Part shown: positions 1 through 12,400 of the stretch, one piece after another | Numbering within the stretch: the first letter of the stretch is position 1 | Layout: every line of letters begins with the position of its first letter | Assembly: GCF_000611645.1 (NCBI RefSeq) | Contig: NW_014013428.1 | Coordinates: forward strand, 1-30,720 | DNA length: 30,720 nt | Direction: 5' to 3' | From: Monoraphidium neglectum | Taxonomy: Eukaryota; Chlorophyta; Chlorophyceae; Sphaeropleales; Selenastraceae | The notes under the pieces: model-generated | Databases searched by the model: none | Told to the model about the DNA's origin: nothing | Seen by the model: only the letters and a program-made list of their open reading frames with translations | Made by a program: the position numbers and the translations under genes

Positions 1-479
1 GTGTGGTAGTGGGGTGTAAAGTCTCGGGTGTGGAGGTCTGAGTGGATTTCAAGGCGGTGCGTATGTGTGTGTGTGTGTGTGTGTGCATGTGTGCGTGCGT
101 GTGCGTGCAGGGGTGGTTGGGGGTGTGGCTGGGAAGGCGTGCGCGCGGGAGGGTTCCAGTGCACACCATGAGTGAGATGGGTTTGTCATTTTCTGAGGCT
201 CGGTGCTAGTAGACCGGAGCAGTGCAGTGAATGATGGTGCTCGATCTGATGCTCCACCAACGCTCCTTGCCCTGAGCCAGTACTGCTTGCGCAAAGAACC
301 TCGTGCTCTGACGCCCTGGCTTGGTCCGTGCTCCGGGCTTTTGGACACCCTTTGACGTGTGGCTGTACATTGCTGACCCCCTCGTACCTCGTGCCTTCCA
401 ACAAGATGACATGCGCTGGATCCCTAGCGCTGCCCCGTGTCGCGTCCACTCCAATGACACCCCCCCTCTCCTCCAACAG
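1..479 (+). other. Intron of the glycyl-tRNA synthetase gene (left end outside window)
   Basis: No exon is recognisable before the acceptor CAACAG ending at 479. The exon at 480 begins in phase 0, in the segment just upstream of motif 3, so the preceding exon should be to the left. The stretch holds a TG/GTGC simple repeat near its left end and no recognisable gene. Open frames here on both strands lack any familiar protein signature. Confidence 0.7.
62..110. repeat. Alternating TG / TGCG simple repeat
   Basis: A run of TG dinucleotides (about 65-84) passes into GCATGTGTGCGTGCGTGTGC. It is an almost pure alternating purine-pyrimidine tract of nearly 50 bp, a sequence class able to form Z-DNA. 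It lies in an intron. Copy number is likely to vary between isolates. Confidence 0.85.
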
Positions 480-2535
480 GCTGACCTGGACGCGGGCAAG
501 AACGGCAAGGTCATTGTGGACGGCAGCGAGGTGGAGGTGAGCGGTTGCGTGTTGCCAGGGGGTGCCCACCCGACCAGCCCCAGGAGAGGCAGCACGAGCG
601 CGCTGTGCTGCTCGAGTGGCTGCCTCCCCCCTCCCCTTGGACCCTCCTTCTGCACAGCAGGGGCTGGCCTCTCGCAGGCCTTACCCGGTTGTTGCCTCGC
701 CACCCACCTGCTGTTAGCCCATCCCCTTGCATCCATGCATATCTCAACCCCTTTCTCGCTAACTCCCAACACATTGTCTTAGATCACGCCCTCCATGGTG
801 GACATCAAGCGGCAGCAGAAGCGGCTGGCGGGCCGCTCCTTCGTCCCCTCGGTCATCGAGCCCTCCTTCGGCATCGGCCGCATCCTGTACTGCATCTTCG
901 AGCACTCGTACTACACCCGCGAGGTGCGCACGAGGCCCGCATGATGCGCTGCACCCCTGGGAACTGTGTGCGGATGAGTCACGCAAGCCTGCGGCTGTCC
1001 GAGACCCAAAGCTGGCTGTTTAGGCGCTTGCTCAAGAGCCCGTGCCCCGCTGCGCTGCCGCCGTGCCCTGGCACGCGCTCTCTGCGTGCCCACTCGGTTC
1101 GGTCCCCCTGCTGCCCCTCACCTTTCTTGCAGGACGACGAGACGCGTGCCGTGCTGCGCTTCACGCCGGTGGCCGCCCCTGTGAAGGCCACGGTGAGCTA
1201 GCGCTGGTTGCCTTGCTGGCAGGGGCGCAGGCAAGTGACCGGAACCTGGGATCAACTCCACCGCCCCTGGCAATGGCTCGAGCTCAAGTTCTACACTCAA
1301 GTGGTGATGTGCCTGCCATTGCCGGCAAACAGAATGGCACCCCCATGACTTGTACAAAACTCACCATTCAACAACCTGCTTAAGATATTTATTGACTTCG
1401 CACATCCTGACGTTGGTTTGCAAATTTTGAATGGCAGCAAACCCTGGCAATCGCCGCCAACCGTGTCTGCCCCGCCAGGTGTTTCCCCTGGTCCAGAAGG
1501 AGCAGCTCAACGCCCTGGCCACCAAGATCAGCGCGGGGTGAGGCGGCCTCAGGGGAGCAGCGGCACACGCGCCTTGTCCCATTCAGCATCAGCGCGCAGC
1601 AGGCCAAGAGCGGTGCAAACTTAGCGTCGATGAGGGTTGCGATTGATGCAAGCTGATTGCATTCTTCCCTCGTTGCGCTGTGGAAGCACTGGACCTGAAG
1701 TGCGTGTGTTGTTCTCGTTTCCATGCTGCTCGCTGTAAACCCGCCCTGCACTTCCCAACCGCAGCCTCACCGCCGCGGGCCTCAGCAACCTGGTCGACAC
1801 CACTGGCAACACCATCGGCAAGCGGTGAGCGGCGCAGCTGTTGCTGCATGTCGCTCGTCCCAATGGCAATCCGCCGGCTCTAGTTTTGGAGATGCACGCA
1901 CACCCGATCCCTGTCCAATACAATGTGTGCTTGCACACGCGCACATGCATGAACCAGACCCACTCACTCTATGCGATCCTCGTACTTGATCCTTGATGTC
2001 AATTCCCATCAGGTACGCGCGTACCGACGAGATCGGCGTGCCGTTTGCTGTGACGGTGGACTTCAAGGCGCTGGAGGACGGCAGCGTGACAGTGCGCGAG
2101 AGGGACAGCACGTCGCAGGTGGGGGGCCGCGGGTGCGGAGGGCGCAGTCACGCACATGCATGCATGCATGCACGCTGTGAACGGATGTTTGTGAATGGAG
2201 GGGGCGTGTGCTAATTGTCACTACTGCTCTCATTCGTCCTATACCAAGCACTTGGTGGCCGCATCCAGGCAAGCTTCTACCTGCAGCTTCTACCTGCCAG
2301 CAAGCCCTTCCCTTCTCCACACAATATCGCTGGCGGTTGGACTCTCCGCTCCCCTCCATTCTGACGTCACCCCACACCCCTCCATTCCACCCCACCCCAC
2401 CTCCACCAGATCCGTGTGCCCATTGCAGAGGTCGCTGACGTCATCCGGCGGCTGGTGCACGGCTCCGCCGCCTGGACTGAGATTGCTGCGGCTTACCCGG
2501 CAGTGGAGAAGGCGGCGGCCGCGGAGGAGCAGTAA
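480..2535 (+). CDS. GARS: Glycyl-tRNA synthetase, cytosolic eukaryotic type, C-terminal part (7 exons)
   Basis: The enzyme charges tRNA-Gly with glycine using ATP. Exons: 480-536, 783-923, 1133-1192, 1479-1537, 1765-1824, 2013-2118, 2410-2535 (stop TAA 2533-2535). They join in phase to 202 codons. Exon 2 carries class II motif 3, with [10 protein letters not shown] including the ATP-binding arginine. Exons 4 to 7 form the anticodon-binding domain (HGTP type), starting VFPLVQKEQ and including [10 protein letters not shown]. The dimeric eukaryotic-type enzyme is usually 600 to 750 residues, so the N-terminal WHEP or appended region, motifs 1 and 2 and the insertions lie left of the window. All introns are GT-AG, with phases 0,0,0,2,2,0. 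The tail ends in an Ala/Glu-rich stretch (EKAAAAEEQ). Whether the protein is also sent to an organelle cannot be judged without the N-terminus. Identity is very likely from family knowledge of the motif 3 and anticodon-domain blocks. Confidence 0.95.
2155..2172. repeat. (ATGC)4 self-complementary microsatellite
   Basis: Four ATGC units (2156-2171) lie in the last intron of the glycyl-tRNA synthetase gene, 38 bases after the donor at 2119. The unit is its own reverse complement over two copies, so the tract can fold into a small hairpin. No function is implied. Confidence 0.8.
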
Positions 2536-2697
2536 GAGACTACATAGCGTCCAGCTCCACCATGCACAATGCTGCCAAAATGCCTTTGGAATGCCACTGT
2601 GGGAAACGGCTTCGTATCCCACCCTTCCCCTGGAGGGTGGCTGCAGTGCGCAGCGCTGATTACCTTTTTGCCTGCGGTTCCTGCCACACCATTTGCT

Positions 2698-2702
2698 TGT
2701 AA
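2698..2702 (+). promoter_or_regulatory. Candidate poly(A) signal TGTAA for the glycyl-tRNA synthetase transcript
   Basis: TGTAA is the usual polyadenylation signal of chlorophyte nuclear genes. This copy lies about 165 bases after the stop codon. A second copy at 2728-2732 is an equally good alternative. The cleavage site would be expected some 10 to 20 bases downstream of whichever is used. Confidence 0.55.
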
Positions 2703-3340
2703 TGGTCGCCACTTGCCTGGCTGAGCGTGTAAATCTCTGATTTGCTATGTTTATCAGTCTAAGGCACTCGCCGTTGTTTCTCATGACATGTCTATCATTT
2801 TCACGGGACATTGGGGGTCCACACACCCTTCTGCACCACCATGTGATCAGCTGTGCGCTTAGTGAGGGAAGCCTGAGCCTTTCCTTTCTCAACCCCTGAT
2901 AATCAGATACAGGCAGCATGGGCAGGCTTGTGCACCGCAGCTGGGGCTCACAACCGCTGCGCATCAAACCCATGTGCGCTGTCCATACTTGTCAGCATCG
3001 AGCACTTGCACCACGGGTAACTTCCCAATGAGACCTTGAACTCTGCGCTTGCCTCCCGTTCAGGTGGTCGTGTGCCCTGTGAAGGTGGCTGACAGTCCAG
3101 GTCAGCAAAGCTCAGTCGTAGGCCTCCTGCCGCTTGCCTGAGCCTGTGCGTGAGGTGGAACCTGTAATTGCTGCGTTCTGCGCTGTGGTTCATTGACACC
3201 TTAACGCATGCCTTGATCGCAGCGTGATTGGTCATTTCGTAAATTCTCAGGTCGTCCTCTGCGCTCCCCACGGCCTGTTTATCTCGTGCAGCGTATCAAA
3301 TCATAGTTTCTCCTGCATGATCCGAAGATTTTGGGTAGCC

Positions 3341-3376
3341 ATGTGTGTCAGATCACTGCCATCCCCTCAACAGTAG
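3341..3376 (+). other. Short upstream ORF before the dynein start codon
   Basis: An ATG at 3341 opens an 11-codon frame closed by TAG at 3374-3376, in the same frame as the dynein ATG at 3428. The TAG is the last in-frame stop before that ATG and no other ATG lies between them. This supports 3428 as the true start. If transcription begins upstream of 3341, this small ORF could lower initiation at the dynein ATG. The transcription start is not known. Confidence 0.4.
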
Positions 3377-3427
3377 AGCGCCGGCGGGCAGCGCGGGCCA
3401 CGGCTGCGAGCTGGTATAATCTCTACC

Positions 3428-6400
3428 ATGGCGCTGGATCAGCGCCACCGGTTCATCATTACAAAGGCAAGCCCTAGGGTAGCCCCGCCTTCCCGCAGAT
3501 CGATCTGTGTGTTGACTCTCGTATGTATGCAACCACAGATAGCAGAGGCCTTCGGCTTGGACGAGACTGTGGTCGAGAAGAAGATTCTGTGAGCGCAGGG
3601 TTGAATATGTCATGGCACACGGGGCGGCTGTTGCTGTTGCTGTTGCACTGCCGCTGTGGTGCCTCTGCTGCACCGTTTGCGCAGCGCCCTGCCCAGCGGC
3701 AGCGCAAACCTTGACGTGAGATGCGAATGTCGCCACGCCGCTTGCAGGTCTGAGAGGCAAGCCGTGAACGGCTTCTTTGAAGCCAGTGGGGCGGGGTCAC
3801 TGCGCTGGTACTACCAGGTGAGCCCCACGCGCAACTCGCGAGCCCCTCCAGAGTGCCGCACACGCGCATGGGTGTTGAAATGACCAGGCGCACCTTGACA
3901 ATGAGTACGACGCCCAATCCTGCTGCACATGCTTGCCGTTGCTTGCCCGTCCGCATGCCATGCATCGCCCCGCCACTGCATGCGCCCGCGCAGATCCCGG
4001 AAGAGAAGAACAAGGATGGCTTTTATGTTCAAAAGGGCACAAGGCCTCAGCTGTTCCTCAGCTCAGCGCAGGCAAGGGGGCACGGTCGTTATGCAGCAGC
4101 TCATCCTTTCTCATGTGTACCCGCCCGCTCTGCCAGCAGGCCCAGACCAACTTGCATGCGCACCCATCCTGCCATGCGGCCGCCTTCCCGACCGGTGCTG
4201 CCCATGGCGCATGCCACGGCTGCGTCTTTTGATGCTCTCCACCCTCCATGCGCACGCCATGACCCCTGAAACCACCATACGCGCGCCCTGGCCCCCCAAA
4301 CCCACCAGAACGACCGCCTCACGGGCAAGTGCGTGTACTTTGCGCGCATCAACCCCAAGGGCGTGTCCGAGAAGACCTGGGACGCAGACATGGCGGCCGG
4401 CGACATCGTGGGCCCGGGGGCGCTGGGCGCGTTCAGGGCGTTGGTCTCAGACATTTACCTGCCCCTGCTGCAGGCGAGCAAATTCGGGTTTGTAACAAGC
4501 GCAGGTGGAGGGCTGCGCAGTCGGCTGCAGCTGCTGCATGAAGGAGCAGCAGCTGCTGCTCCTTTGTGTGCGTGGAGGTTGATGGCATGGGGTCAATTCG
4601 CAGACGGCTCTGGGCTGCGCACAGCGCGGTGCCTGTGCACGGCAGTGTCACCAGCTGTGGCGAGCTCCCCACACATCTGCTGACCCGCGCTCCTGGCGAT
4701 GTCCCCAATGGTACAACCACAGGAGCAGTCCGGGTGGGGCAAGATGCCCCAGGACCACACGAAGGAGTTCCTGGAGGGTGCAGGTTAGAGGGGTGTATGT
4801 GTGTCATTGGAGACGCCGCTGACCCGCCGTGCACGCAGCGGTCTTGAGTGAGCATGGGGCAGGCACAAACACAGCATGAAGCCCAAATGCAGGCAGATGC
4901 AGCTGCGCGCACCGGCAGCCGTTTTCCCGTGCGGCGCCAGCAAGTTCTCCCTTGCGTTGGCTCGCCCGCACCGCAGGCAAGTTCGGCGCTGTGCTGACGG
5001 AGGCGGTCAACTGCCTGGCGTGCGGCATAGAGCTGCGGCGCCCTGACGAGCGCCTGGCGGCGTTTGAGCCGCGCCCGGGGTCGTACACCGCCGCGGCGGC
5101 CGACCCAGAAGCCAGCAAGGCAGCGGAGGACTGCCTGGCTGAGTGGTGCCGGCAGGTGGAGGAGCTGCTGGCGGCGTCAGAGAAGGTGGCGCCTGGTGGG
5201 TGTGAGCAGATGGGCATGGGGCCGACGCATGCAGCCGCATGGCAAGCTGCCTTATGGCTGCTGCGTCGCGAATAGGAACACGCATGATGGCAATGGAAGG
5301 CCGATCATTTAATCTGCGAGGGTTGCAAGGACGCAAGCAGGGGCAGCCGACAGCCCGGCGCAGGAGCTCGGCTGATTACCCTGGCTGGAACCCTCACGCA
5401 TGCAGGCGACGAGCCGGGGCCGGACACCGAGCTTGAGTACTGGCGGCAGCGCATGGCCAAGTTCAACAGCTTGTTCGAGCAGCTGAAAGCACGGGAGGCG
5501 CGGATTGTGCTGGGCACCTGCCAGATCATGCGCAGCCCCTCCAACAAGCGGTGGAAGGTGAGCGGGCGCAACGGGCGCTGTTGTTCATCCTGAAGTGTCT
5601 TAGGCTCGCGCAATGTGCATTGGGCCAGGTCTGGTATTGCTGACAAGGATGCTGCTGCTTGAGTATTTTCGCTAGGCTGCTCCACCCCTGATTCAGGTGC
5701 TCGCCCCGCACTGTTCACTGCGCCGCAGGCCCTGGAGCTGCGCGCCACGGACGCCACCAACGAGGCCAAGGACAACGTGCGCTACCTGTCTAGCCTCGAG
5801 CCCAGCCTGGAGGTGCGAAGTCAGATGCGCCAGCGCCCAATGCCGTGTTGTGCGCCGGCTGGGTCCCTCTGCATCCTCGGGCTGGCCACAGCGGGCTAAG
5901 CTTGCGGCAAGCTTGCTGGCAGTGCTGTGACCGCAGCGCCTCACGCCGCGCCGGCGGTGCGCGCAGGTGATGTACGGTGGCGCGGGGCCCGCAGCAATCA
6001 AGGAATCCCTGCGCGGCCTGGTGGGCACCTGCTGCACACTCTACCGCATCGCGCGCTTCTACGGCACGCCGGAGCGGATGACGACGCTGTTCAGCAAGAT
6101 CACCAACCAGATGATGCGTGCCTGCCGGTGCGGGTCGAGCGGAAGGGGGCTGCGGCAGTCCCGTGAGGACTCTTACAACGCGCACTGTGTCGTCTGCGTT
6201 GTTGCCTTGCACGACCTCAACTGCTGCTCTTGCTATTACCATTTTTCAAATGCTGATGCGTTGCCTGCGCTATGCCATTGAACCACGCCCTGGTCGCCGT
6301 TCCCTGAAACCCCCCACTTCCAGCGAGTTCATCCTGGAGCCAGGCAAGCTCTGGGAGCAGCCCCGGCAGCACCTGATCGCCAACATGCGGGTGCGCTGGC

Positions 6401-9400
6401 GCACGAGCAGCATCGGCTCCTGAGCGACGGCACGAACGGGATGCCACTCCTGCCTACTTCCTAGATCCCGGCAGCGCTGCACCGACCGGGCGGGGGTTGC
6501 TTCTGGGCAGGACCGAACCCACCACATGTGCAAGCTGTCCCCCCTGCCGCCAACTATTCACTGGGCCCATCCGTTCCACTGGGCCCCTCCAATGCTCGAC
6601 CTGCCAGGCCGCCAAGGAGCTGGCTGACGCCTACAAGGCCACGTTCCTCGCTGTGAGGGACGAGATGGCGCGGGATGCCGACGACGGCAAGGTGAGCGGG
6701 CAGCAGCGGCACTCCCCAGCATACACATGAGGAGGCTCTCACGCGCCGACAAAGCTGCCGCAGCAGGTGATCTTGCACGCGCCGAGCACAAAAGGCGTTC
6801 TTCATGCGGCCCCGGGCTAGCCCGCCCGCACCTGCTCGAAAGCCGCCACGCACGTGCACGCACTGCCCGCCCCATCCCCCAGCGGCTGGAGGTGGACGAG
6901 CGTGCGGTATTCCTGAAGTTCGAGCTCTTCGCCAAGCGCCTGGGCAAGCTGTGCGACATGTTCACGTCCATCCACCAGATCAGCGGTCTAGAGCAGCACA
7001 CGCACATCACAGGTGAGGCTGCCTCGCTTGCGCTTTTGCGCTGCAACGCGCCTGCTTTGCTCCTTGCTCGTCCTGCCGATGCAATCCCGTGTTTAGACGC
7101 GTCACCTCCACCCGCCCTCCACACCTGGCGATACTCAACGTGCTGCTGAACGCCAGGCCTGGAGGCCGTCCTGCGCAGCTTCTACCAGATCGTGGACGAC
7201 ATCAAGCGCAAGCCCTACGACCTACTTGACTACGCCAAAAACACGTTTGACCGCGACTTCCTGGAGTTCAACGTCAACATACACGACCTCGACAGCCAGA
7301 TGCAGGTGGGCCGCCCCACCCCCCTGGCGGCTGCTGACATACGTCTTGCTCCCACGGCCCGGCTGGGCTCGCCAGCAGGTGCTGAGCAGGTGCCCTGCTC
7401 GGCCGTCCTGCAGCTCCCACCTGCACCTGATTTGTGGTAGTATCAGGGCACTTGTAAGGCCTGCTTACTGCACGACTACGCCCGTCGTCCCCCCTGCAGG
7501 CGTTTGTGGACGCGTCGTTCGAGCACATCACATCGACGGACCACGCGCTGGGCCTGCTGGCGCAGTTTACGGAGGTGCTGCAGCGCGATGCACTGCAGCA
7601 GCAGCTGGAGGGCAAGTGGATGGTGCGGGGGCCGGCGCTGGGGCTGCGGCTGTGTTGCTGGGGGTGTTTCTTGTGTTCAATGGGATTGGATGCGCACAGG
7701 TATACGAGCAACTCTGGGTAGCTCCTGTTACCACCGGGTGACTAACTTCATGGTGACCAACCTGCGCTGCAGTCCGCGGGGCATGCGCACCTGGCGCCTT
7801 TCGTGCCACCCTTCAGAATGCGTCCCCAACAGTCGCGCCCTGTGCTGCTTGCCCTCCCGGCCCCCCAGGTGATCTTCCAGCACTATGCGCGCGACCTGGA
7901 GGCGGTGCAGGCCGCCTACGAGGCCAACAAGCACAAGCCCCCGCTGCCCCGCAACGCGCCGCCCATTGTGAGCACCCGTTTTGCCCTCCCAGCCCCTTCC
8001 CCAGCCCCGCACTTGCCTGTGGGCCAGCAATTTCTGTTTGCGTGTGCGGATGGTGCCCACTGGAACGATGTGTGTCACGCAATTCATCTCGAACACCTGG
8101 ATGCGCTACCCCAGGCCGGAAACATCATGTGGGCGCGCCAGCTGCTGCGCCGCATCGAGGCGCCCATGCAGCGCTTTGCGAAGAACCGCGGCCTGATGGG
8201 CAGCAAGGAGAGCAAGCGCGTCATTCGGCTGTATAACCGGGTGGCCAAGGCGCTGGTTGAGTTTGAGGCGCTCTGGCACGCAGCCTGGCTCAAGGTGCGG
8301 GGAGAGGGGCATGCTGCATTGTACCTTCATGACGCATGTTTCCTGGCTGCTATTTGCAGGGATCAGGTGAACATTTGGCTGTTCGTCATGTTGTCACAAT
8401 CAGGCCGCCGCCGTCGCACTCCTGTGCACCTGCCTCAACCCTTGCTAAATCACCCTGCCCCGTCATGCGCTCCCCAATCGCGCCCCATACCGCACCGCCC
8501 CGTCCCACCTGAGCCCAGGGCATTGATGCCCAGAAGGCGGGCTTGGCGTCGCCCCTGCTGGTGCGGCACCCCGACAGTGGGCAGCTGCTGGTCAACCTGG
8601 ACCGTGACGTCATGACGCTCATCAGGTCGGCCAGCTTGACTGGGTCAAACATATGCAAATGATTCATCAAATCTTATGCTAGGAGCTTTGAATGCGGTGC
8701 TCAAGGTTTGGCCATCTAGCTTGCAAATCTTCTTTTCTGTGCCTGCACGCTGCTAGAAGTTCAACGCATGTACTCACTCGCACCTGCTTTTGCTCCCCCC
8801 ATTCTGCCACTTTCCCCCATTGTTCAGGGAGGCCAAATATCTGCAGCAGATGGAGGTAGCCGTCCCCGAGAGCGCGCGCCTACTGCTGCTGCAGGTGAGG
8901 CTAAATTTGCTTCTGCTAGACCCACGCGGCACAGTCTCCAGCACGAGGTTGTAAATGCCAACCATCTTGCAGCGCGACTGGTGTGGCCATGGCTGCTTCG
9001 GTATGATGCTGCTGGGGCAGTAGCCATCTGGTTTGTAGCTTACATCCCCGATTGTCACCTCCACACACGGTCTGACGATGTTGTCTGTGCTGCAGGAGGA
9101 CAAGTTCAAGTTCTACTTCTCGCAGCTGAGCCACGTCGTGAGGGAGTACGAGGCTGTGATGGCAAAGGTGGGGGCAGTGACCAAGCCTGCACCCTTCCCT
9201 GTCCGGCTTCGACGCAGCATGCAGCTTTACGGGAATTGAACCTTTCCTGCCGGCCTGCCAGGCATCCACGGCGGCTGCAAACCATCACGATCAAATCGCA
9301 TCCTGGACCCCCTGAACCCTCCTCTGCTGCCCAGGTGCCCCCTGTGTTCAAGCCCCTGCTGCGGCCGCACCTGGAGGACATGGAGCGCAAGGTGGCGCCC

Positions 9401-12400
9401 GGCATGTTTGTGCTGACCTGGACTAGCATGAACATAGACGGCTACCTGCACAGATTTAAGCAGGTGGGGCTGAGCCTCTGGTTTCGCGGTGTGCATGCAC
9501 GCAAATGTGTCGTGGACCGAAATGGCTAGTTTTTGTCCTGCTGGGCAGGTTCACCAGCAGTCTGGTTTGGGACAGAACGGCTCTGAGGCTGTCTCATTCC
9601 TGAAGGGACACCCTCAGGTGTAGGGCTGGGAGGCGCACATGCCGCTGCGTTGTCATCCACTGCCCCGCTCCCCAGCCCTTCCTCGCTAAAAAGTTCAGCA
9701 CGGCATGTAAGCCCCTCACCCCGTCGACCCACGCCGGCCTTGTCCTGATGCACACCCTGAACCCACCCTCGTTTATCCGCCCCTTGTTCCTCCTCCCCCC
9801 CTGTTCTCACCCCAGGGCCTGGCGCGCCTGGAGGAGCTGGTGCGCAAGCTGACAGACCTGGTGACGCACCGCGTGGAGGCCAACCTGGACGCCATTCGCA
9901 GCACACTGCTGGTGGACCTGCCCGCGGACAGGTCGGCCGGGGCTGGGGCCTGGGCACCTGAACGCACTGGTGGCTGTGAATGCTGCAGAGGTTCCATGCT
10001 GAATGACGCTGGGCTGTCAGGGCAAGAATTTGTGTCTTCTGACTTGCTGTGTCTAGCAATTCCAGTCAACCCCATTCATCCGTCGCATGTACTTTGGTCG
10101 CTTTGCCTGTGGCTGGGCCTGGATGGCGCAGGTCGTTCACGTATGAGGAGTTCAACGCGTGCCAGCAGCGCCACCAGAAGAAGGCGGCGGAGGGACTGGC
10201 GGTGCGCAACGAGGAGGTGCTGCGCAGCATAGAGGACATCATACAGCTCGTCAGGTGCGACAAGAGGTTGTGGGGACCCTGCAGTCGTTTGCTGTTGGAT
10301 GGTAGCAAGGGGCTCGCTGTTGGGCGCATGCGGCGGTATCAGGAAGCCCAGGGGTCACGAAGGTGGCTAAGCGGTTGCGTTGCGTACGTTTGGGAACCAG
10401 GGCGTGAGGCGACCCATCGGAATCTCATCAGGGGGCCGCAAGGCGGCTGCGAGCGTGGGCGCCGTGTCCAGCTGCAAGATATGCTGAGCAGGGGCTGCCG
10501 TCCGACCCTGCCCGCCCGGCGTAGGACGTACCCCCGCGAGAACCCCCAGTGCGTGCTGGACGAGCACGAGGTGGACATGTTCCGCGCCTATTACAGCGGC
10601 ATCATGTACAAGGTGGGCGGTGGCGCACGGCTCCATCCCGCACGCTCGTTGTGCAGATCTGAGGCTAAAGAGCAGGCGCACCAGGAGGGTGTGTGCTCAA
10701 GACCAAATGTACAGTGTGTGCGGAGCCTCCATGGCTCCGCCTGCGACGCCATCAGCGCGGGCTGAGTTGCTGCAGCACCACTTCCAGAAATCGCTGCCGG
10801 ACCCCACCTGCCCGCCTTCCGCAGGCCATCCTGGCGTCGACTCAGCGGTCGTTTGCAGCGATCAAGCGGCGCGTCGGCAGCCACACGTCCACCGGGATAT
10901 TCTTCATGGAGCGGCCCTTCTTTGATGTGGACGTCGAGCTCAAGGTGGGGTTGGGGGCAGGGAAAAAGCGTGGGGGCTGCAGTTTGAAAGAGTTGGGGCG
11001 GGAGTTTATGGCAGTCTGGGGACGGCAACAACGTCTTGATTCCACTCCGATGCTTGCAGGGTCCCTACATTTTGGGCGACCCCGGGCTGAGTGGGGAAGC
11101 ACGTTGCTCGCAACAGTAGGGATTTGCATTCTGCAGCTTGCGCTGTCGACGCCAGAGGCACGCACTGCTGCGAATCCGTTGCGTGCTCTTTACGACGTGC
11201 GATCCTTGCACGCCTGACCCCGAACCGGCCCCTAGGTGCCCAACGTGAGCATGAACCCGACGCTGGAGGCCATCCAGGAGGCCATCAATTCCACCGCCAA
11301 GACCATCCTGCAGGCAAGTACCAGCTTTACAGCTGCCCACATTGGTCACGGCCCTTCCGAACGAGCCAAGAAACCATACCGCCCGACGTCTGATATATGG
11401 AGACATTCTAGCAGGTGGTTGCCTCTATTTCTTGATGCACTACCTCACGGTTGCCCTCTATGCGCCCACTCCTGCACGCATGTGCGGCGCACTCCTCCAG
11501 GCGTCCAAGAAGCTGCGCTGCTGGGGCCAGGGCCCCGGCGGGCCCGCCACGTTCCATGACATGATCGCGCGCGACAAGGAGGTGGTCAAGAGCGTGCTGC
11601 TGCTCACAGGGTCGGTGGAGGGCATCAAGCACCAGGCGGGTGGCGCTGCGGAGAGCGTATCGGGGCACGTGTGCCATGGTGCTTTTGGGGGCAATGCAGG
11701 GGTGTGTGCTCCCGTGCCGCAACGGGGGGATGTGCATGGCAAGGGTGGGGGAAGCTGGCTGCAGGCCGGCCACCTTGGGAGCAGGAACGCATAGTCACAC
11801 AGCCAGCTGCAATGAGTCAGACCTGCTTGACAGTGCGAGCAGCCTGCCGACTGCTCCTCCAGCGCTGTCACGAATGAGCCATTTTCTGATAGGTCCTGTT
11901 ACACCCCTGCCCCACCCACCGCCCTCATCGCCCCGCAGGTGTCTGACTACATTGCAACCTTTGACAAGTACAAGTTCCTGTGGACACAGGACCTGCAGGT
12001 AGGGTTTTGGGTCTTGGCAGGCGTGAATGCATGTCACGGTTGGGATGGAGGGGGCAGATGTGGGCAGGGTGGGGTTGCTCGCACAGGGAAGAGGGGTGGA
12101 GGAAGGTGCAGAGTTTTGTTGAGGAACAAACATCGGCGGAGAGCCAAGCTGGAGCCCTGAACCCGCTGGCCTTTGTCCCCCCACCCCTCTCCAGGCTACG
12201 TACGACGCGTTCATGCGCACCCAGCCCAACCTGGAGGCGTTCGAGGCCGAGCTGCGCAAGTACAACGCTCTGGAGCTGGAGATCGCCGCGATACCCACGC
12301 TGCACAACATAGGTACAGAGTTGGGAGGCGGGGGAAGGGCCGTGCGTGGACGTGCTGCGACCGCTCCAAGGATCCCTGTCACTGGTCGCGGCTTCAACAT

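Larger units (their letters stand above)
2536..3427. other. Intergenic region: 3' UTR of GARS, spacer and 5' UTR/promoter of the dynein gene
   Basis: These 892 bases separate two genes in tandem (head-to-tail) orientation. The left part holds two TGTAA motifs (2698-2702, 2728-2732) suited to poly(A) signalling of the first gene. A third TGTAA at 3163-3167 is probably chance. The right part must hold the dynein promoter, but I see no convincing TATA box at a sensible distance. TATAAT at 3415-3420 is only 8 bases from the start codon, too close to act as one. No further coding exon or RNA gene is recognisable. Confidence 0.7.

Noticed and set aside
545..1201. 218-codon plus-strand open frame over GARS exons 2 and 3
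   Set aside because: It reads GARS exon 2 out of frame and runs through introns; the true exons are defined by motif 3 and in-phase splice sites.
2290..2973. 227-codon open frame on the minus strand overlapping the end of the glycyl-tRNA synthetase gene
   Set aside because: It overlaps the final coding exon in antisense, its translation has no recognisable motif, and GC-rich sequence yields such frames by chance.
3415..3420. TATAAT as a promoter element for the dynein gene
   Set aside because: It is 8 bases before the start codon, leaving no room for a transcription start and leader.
4333..4683. Read-through of ODA2 exon 5 into intron 5 as a longer exon
   Set aside because: The extra residues are low-complexity (poly-Ala, CAG/CTG triplets) and unlike the family. 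Joining LPLLQ directly to EQSGWGK gives the expected dynein sequence.
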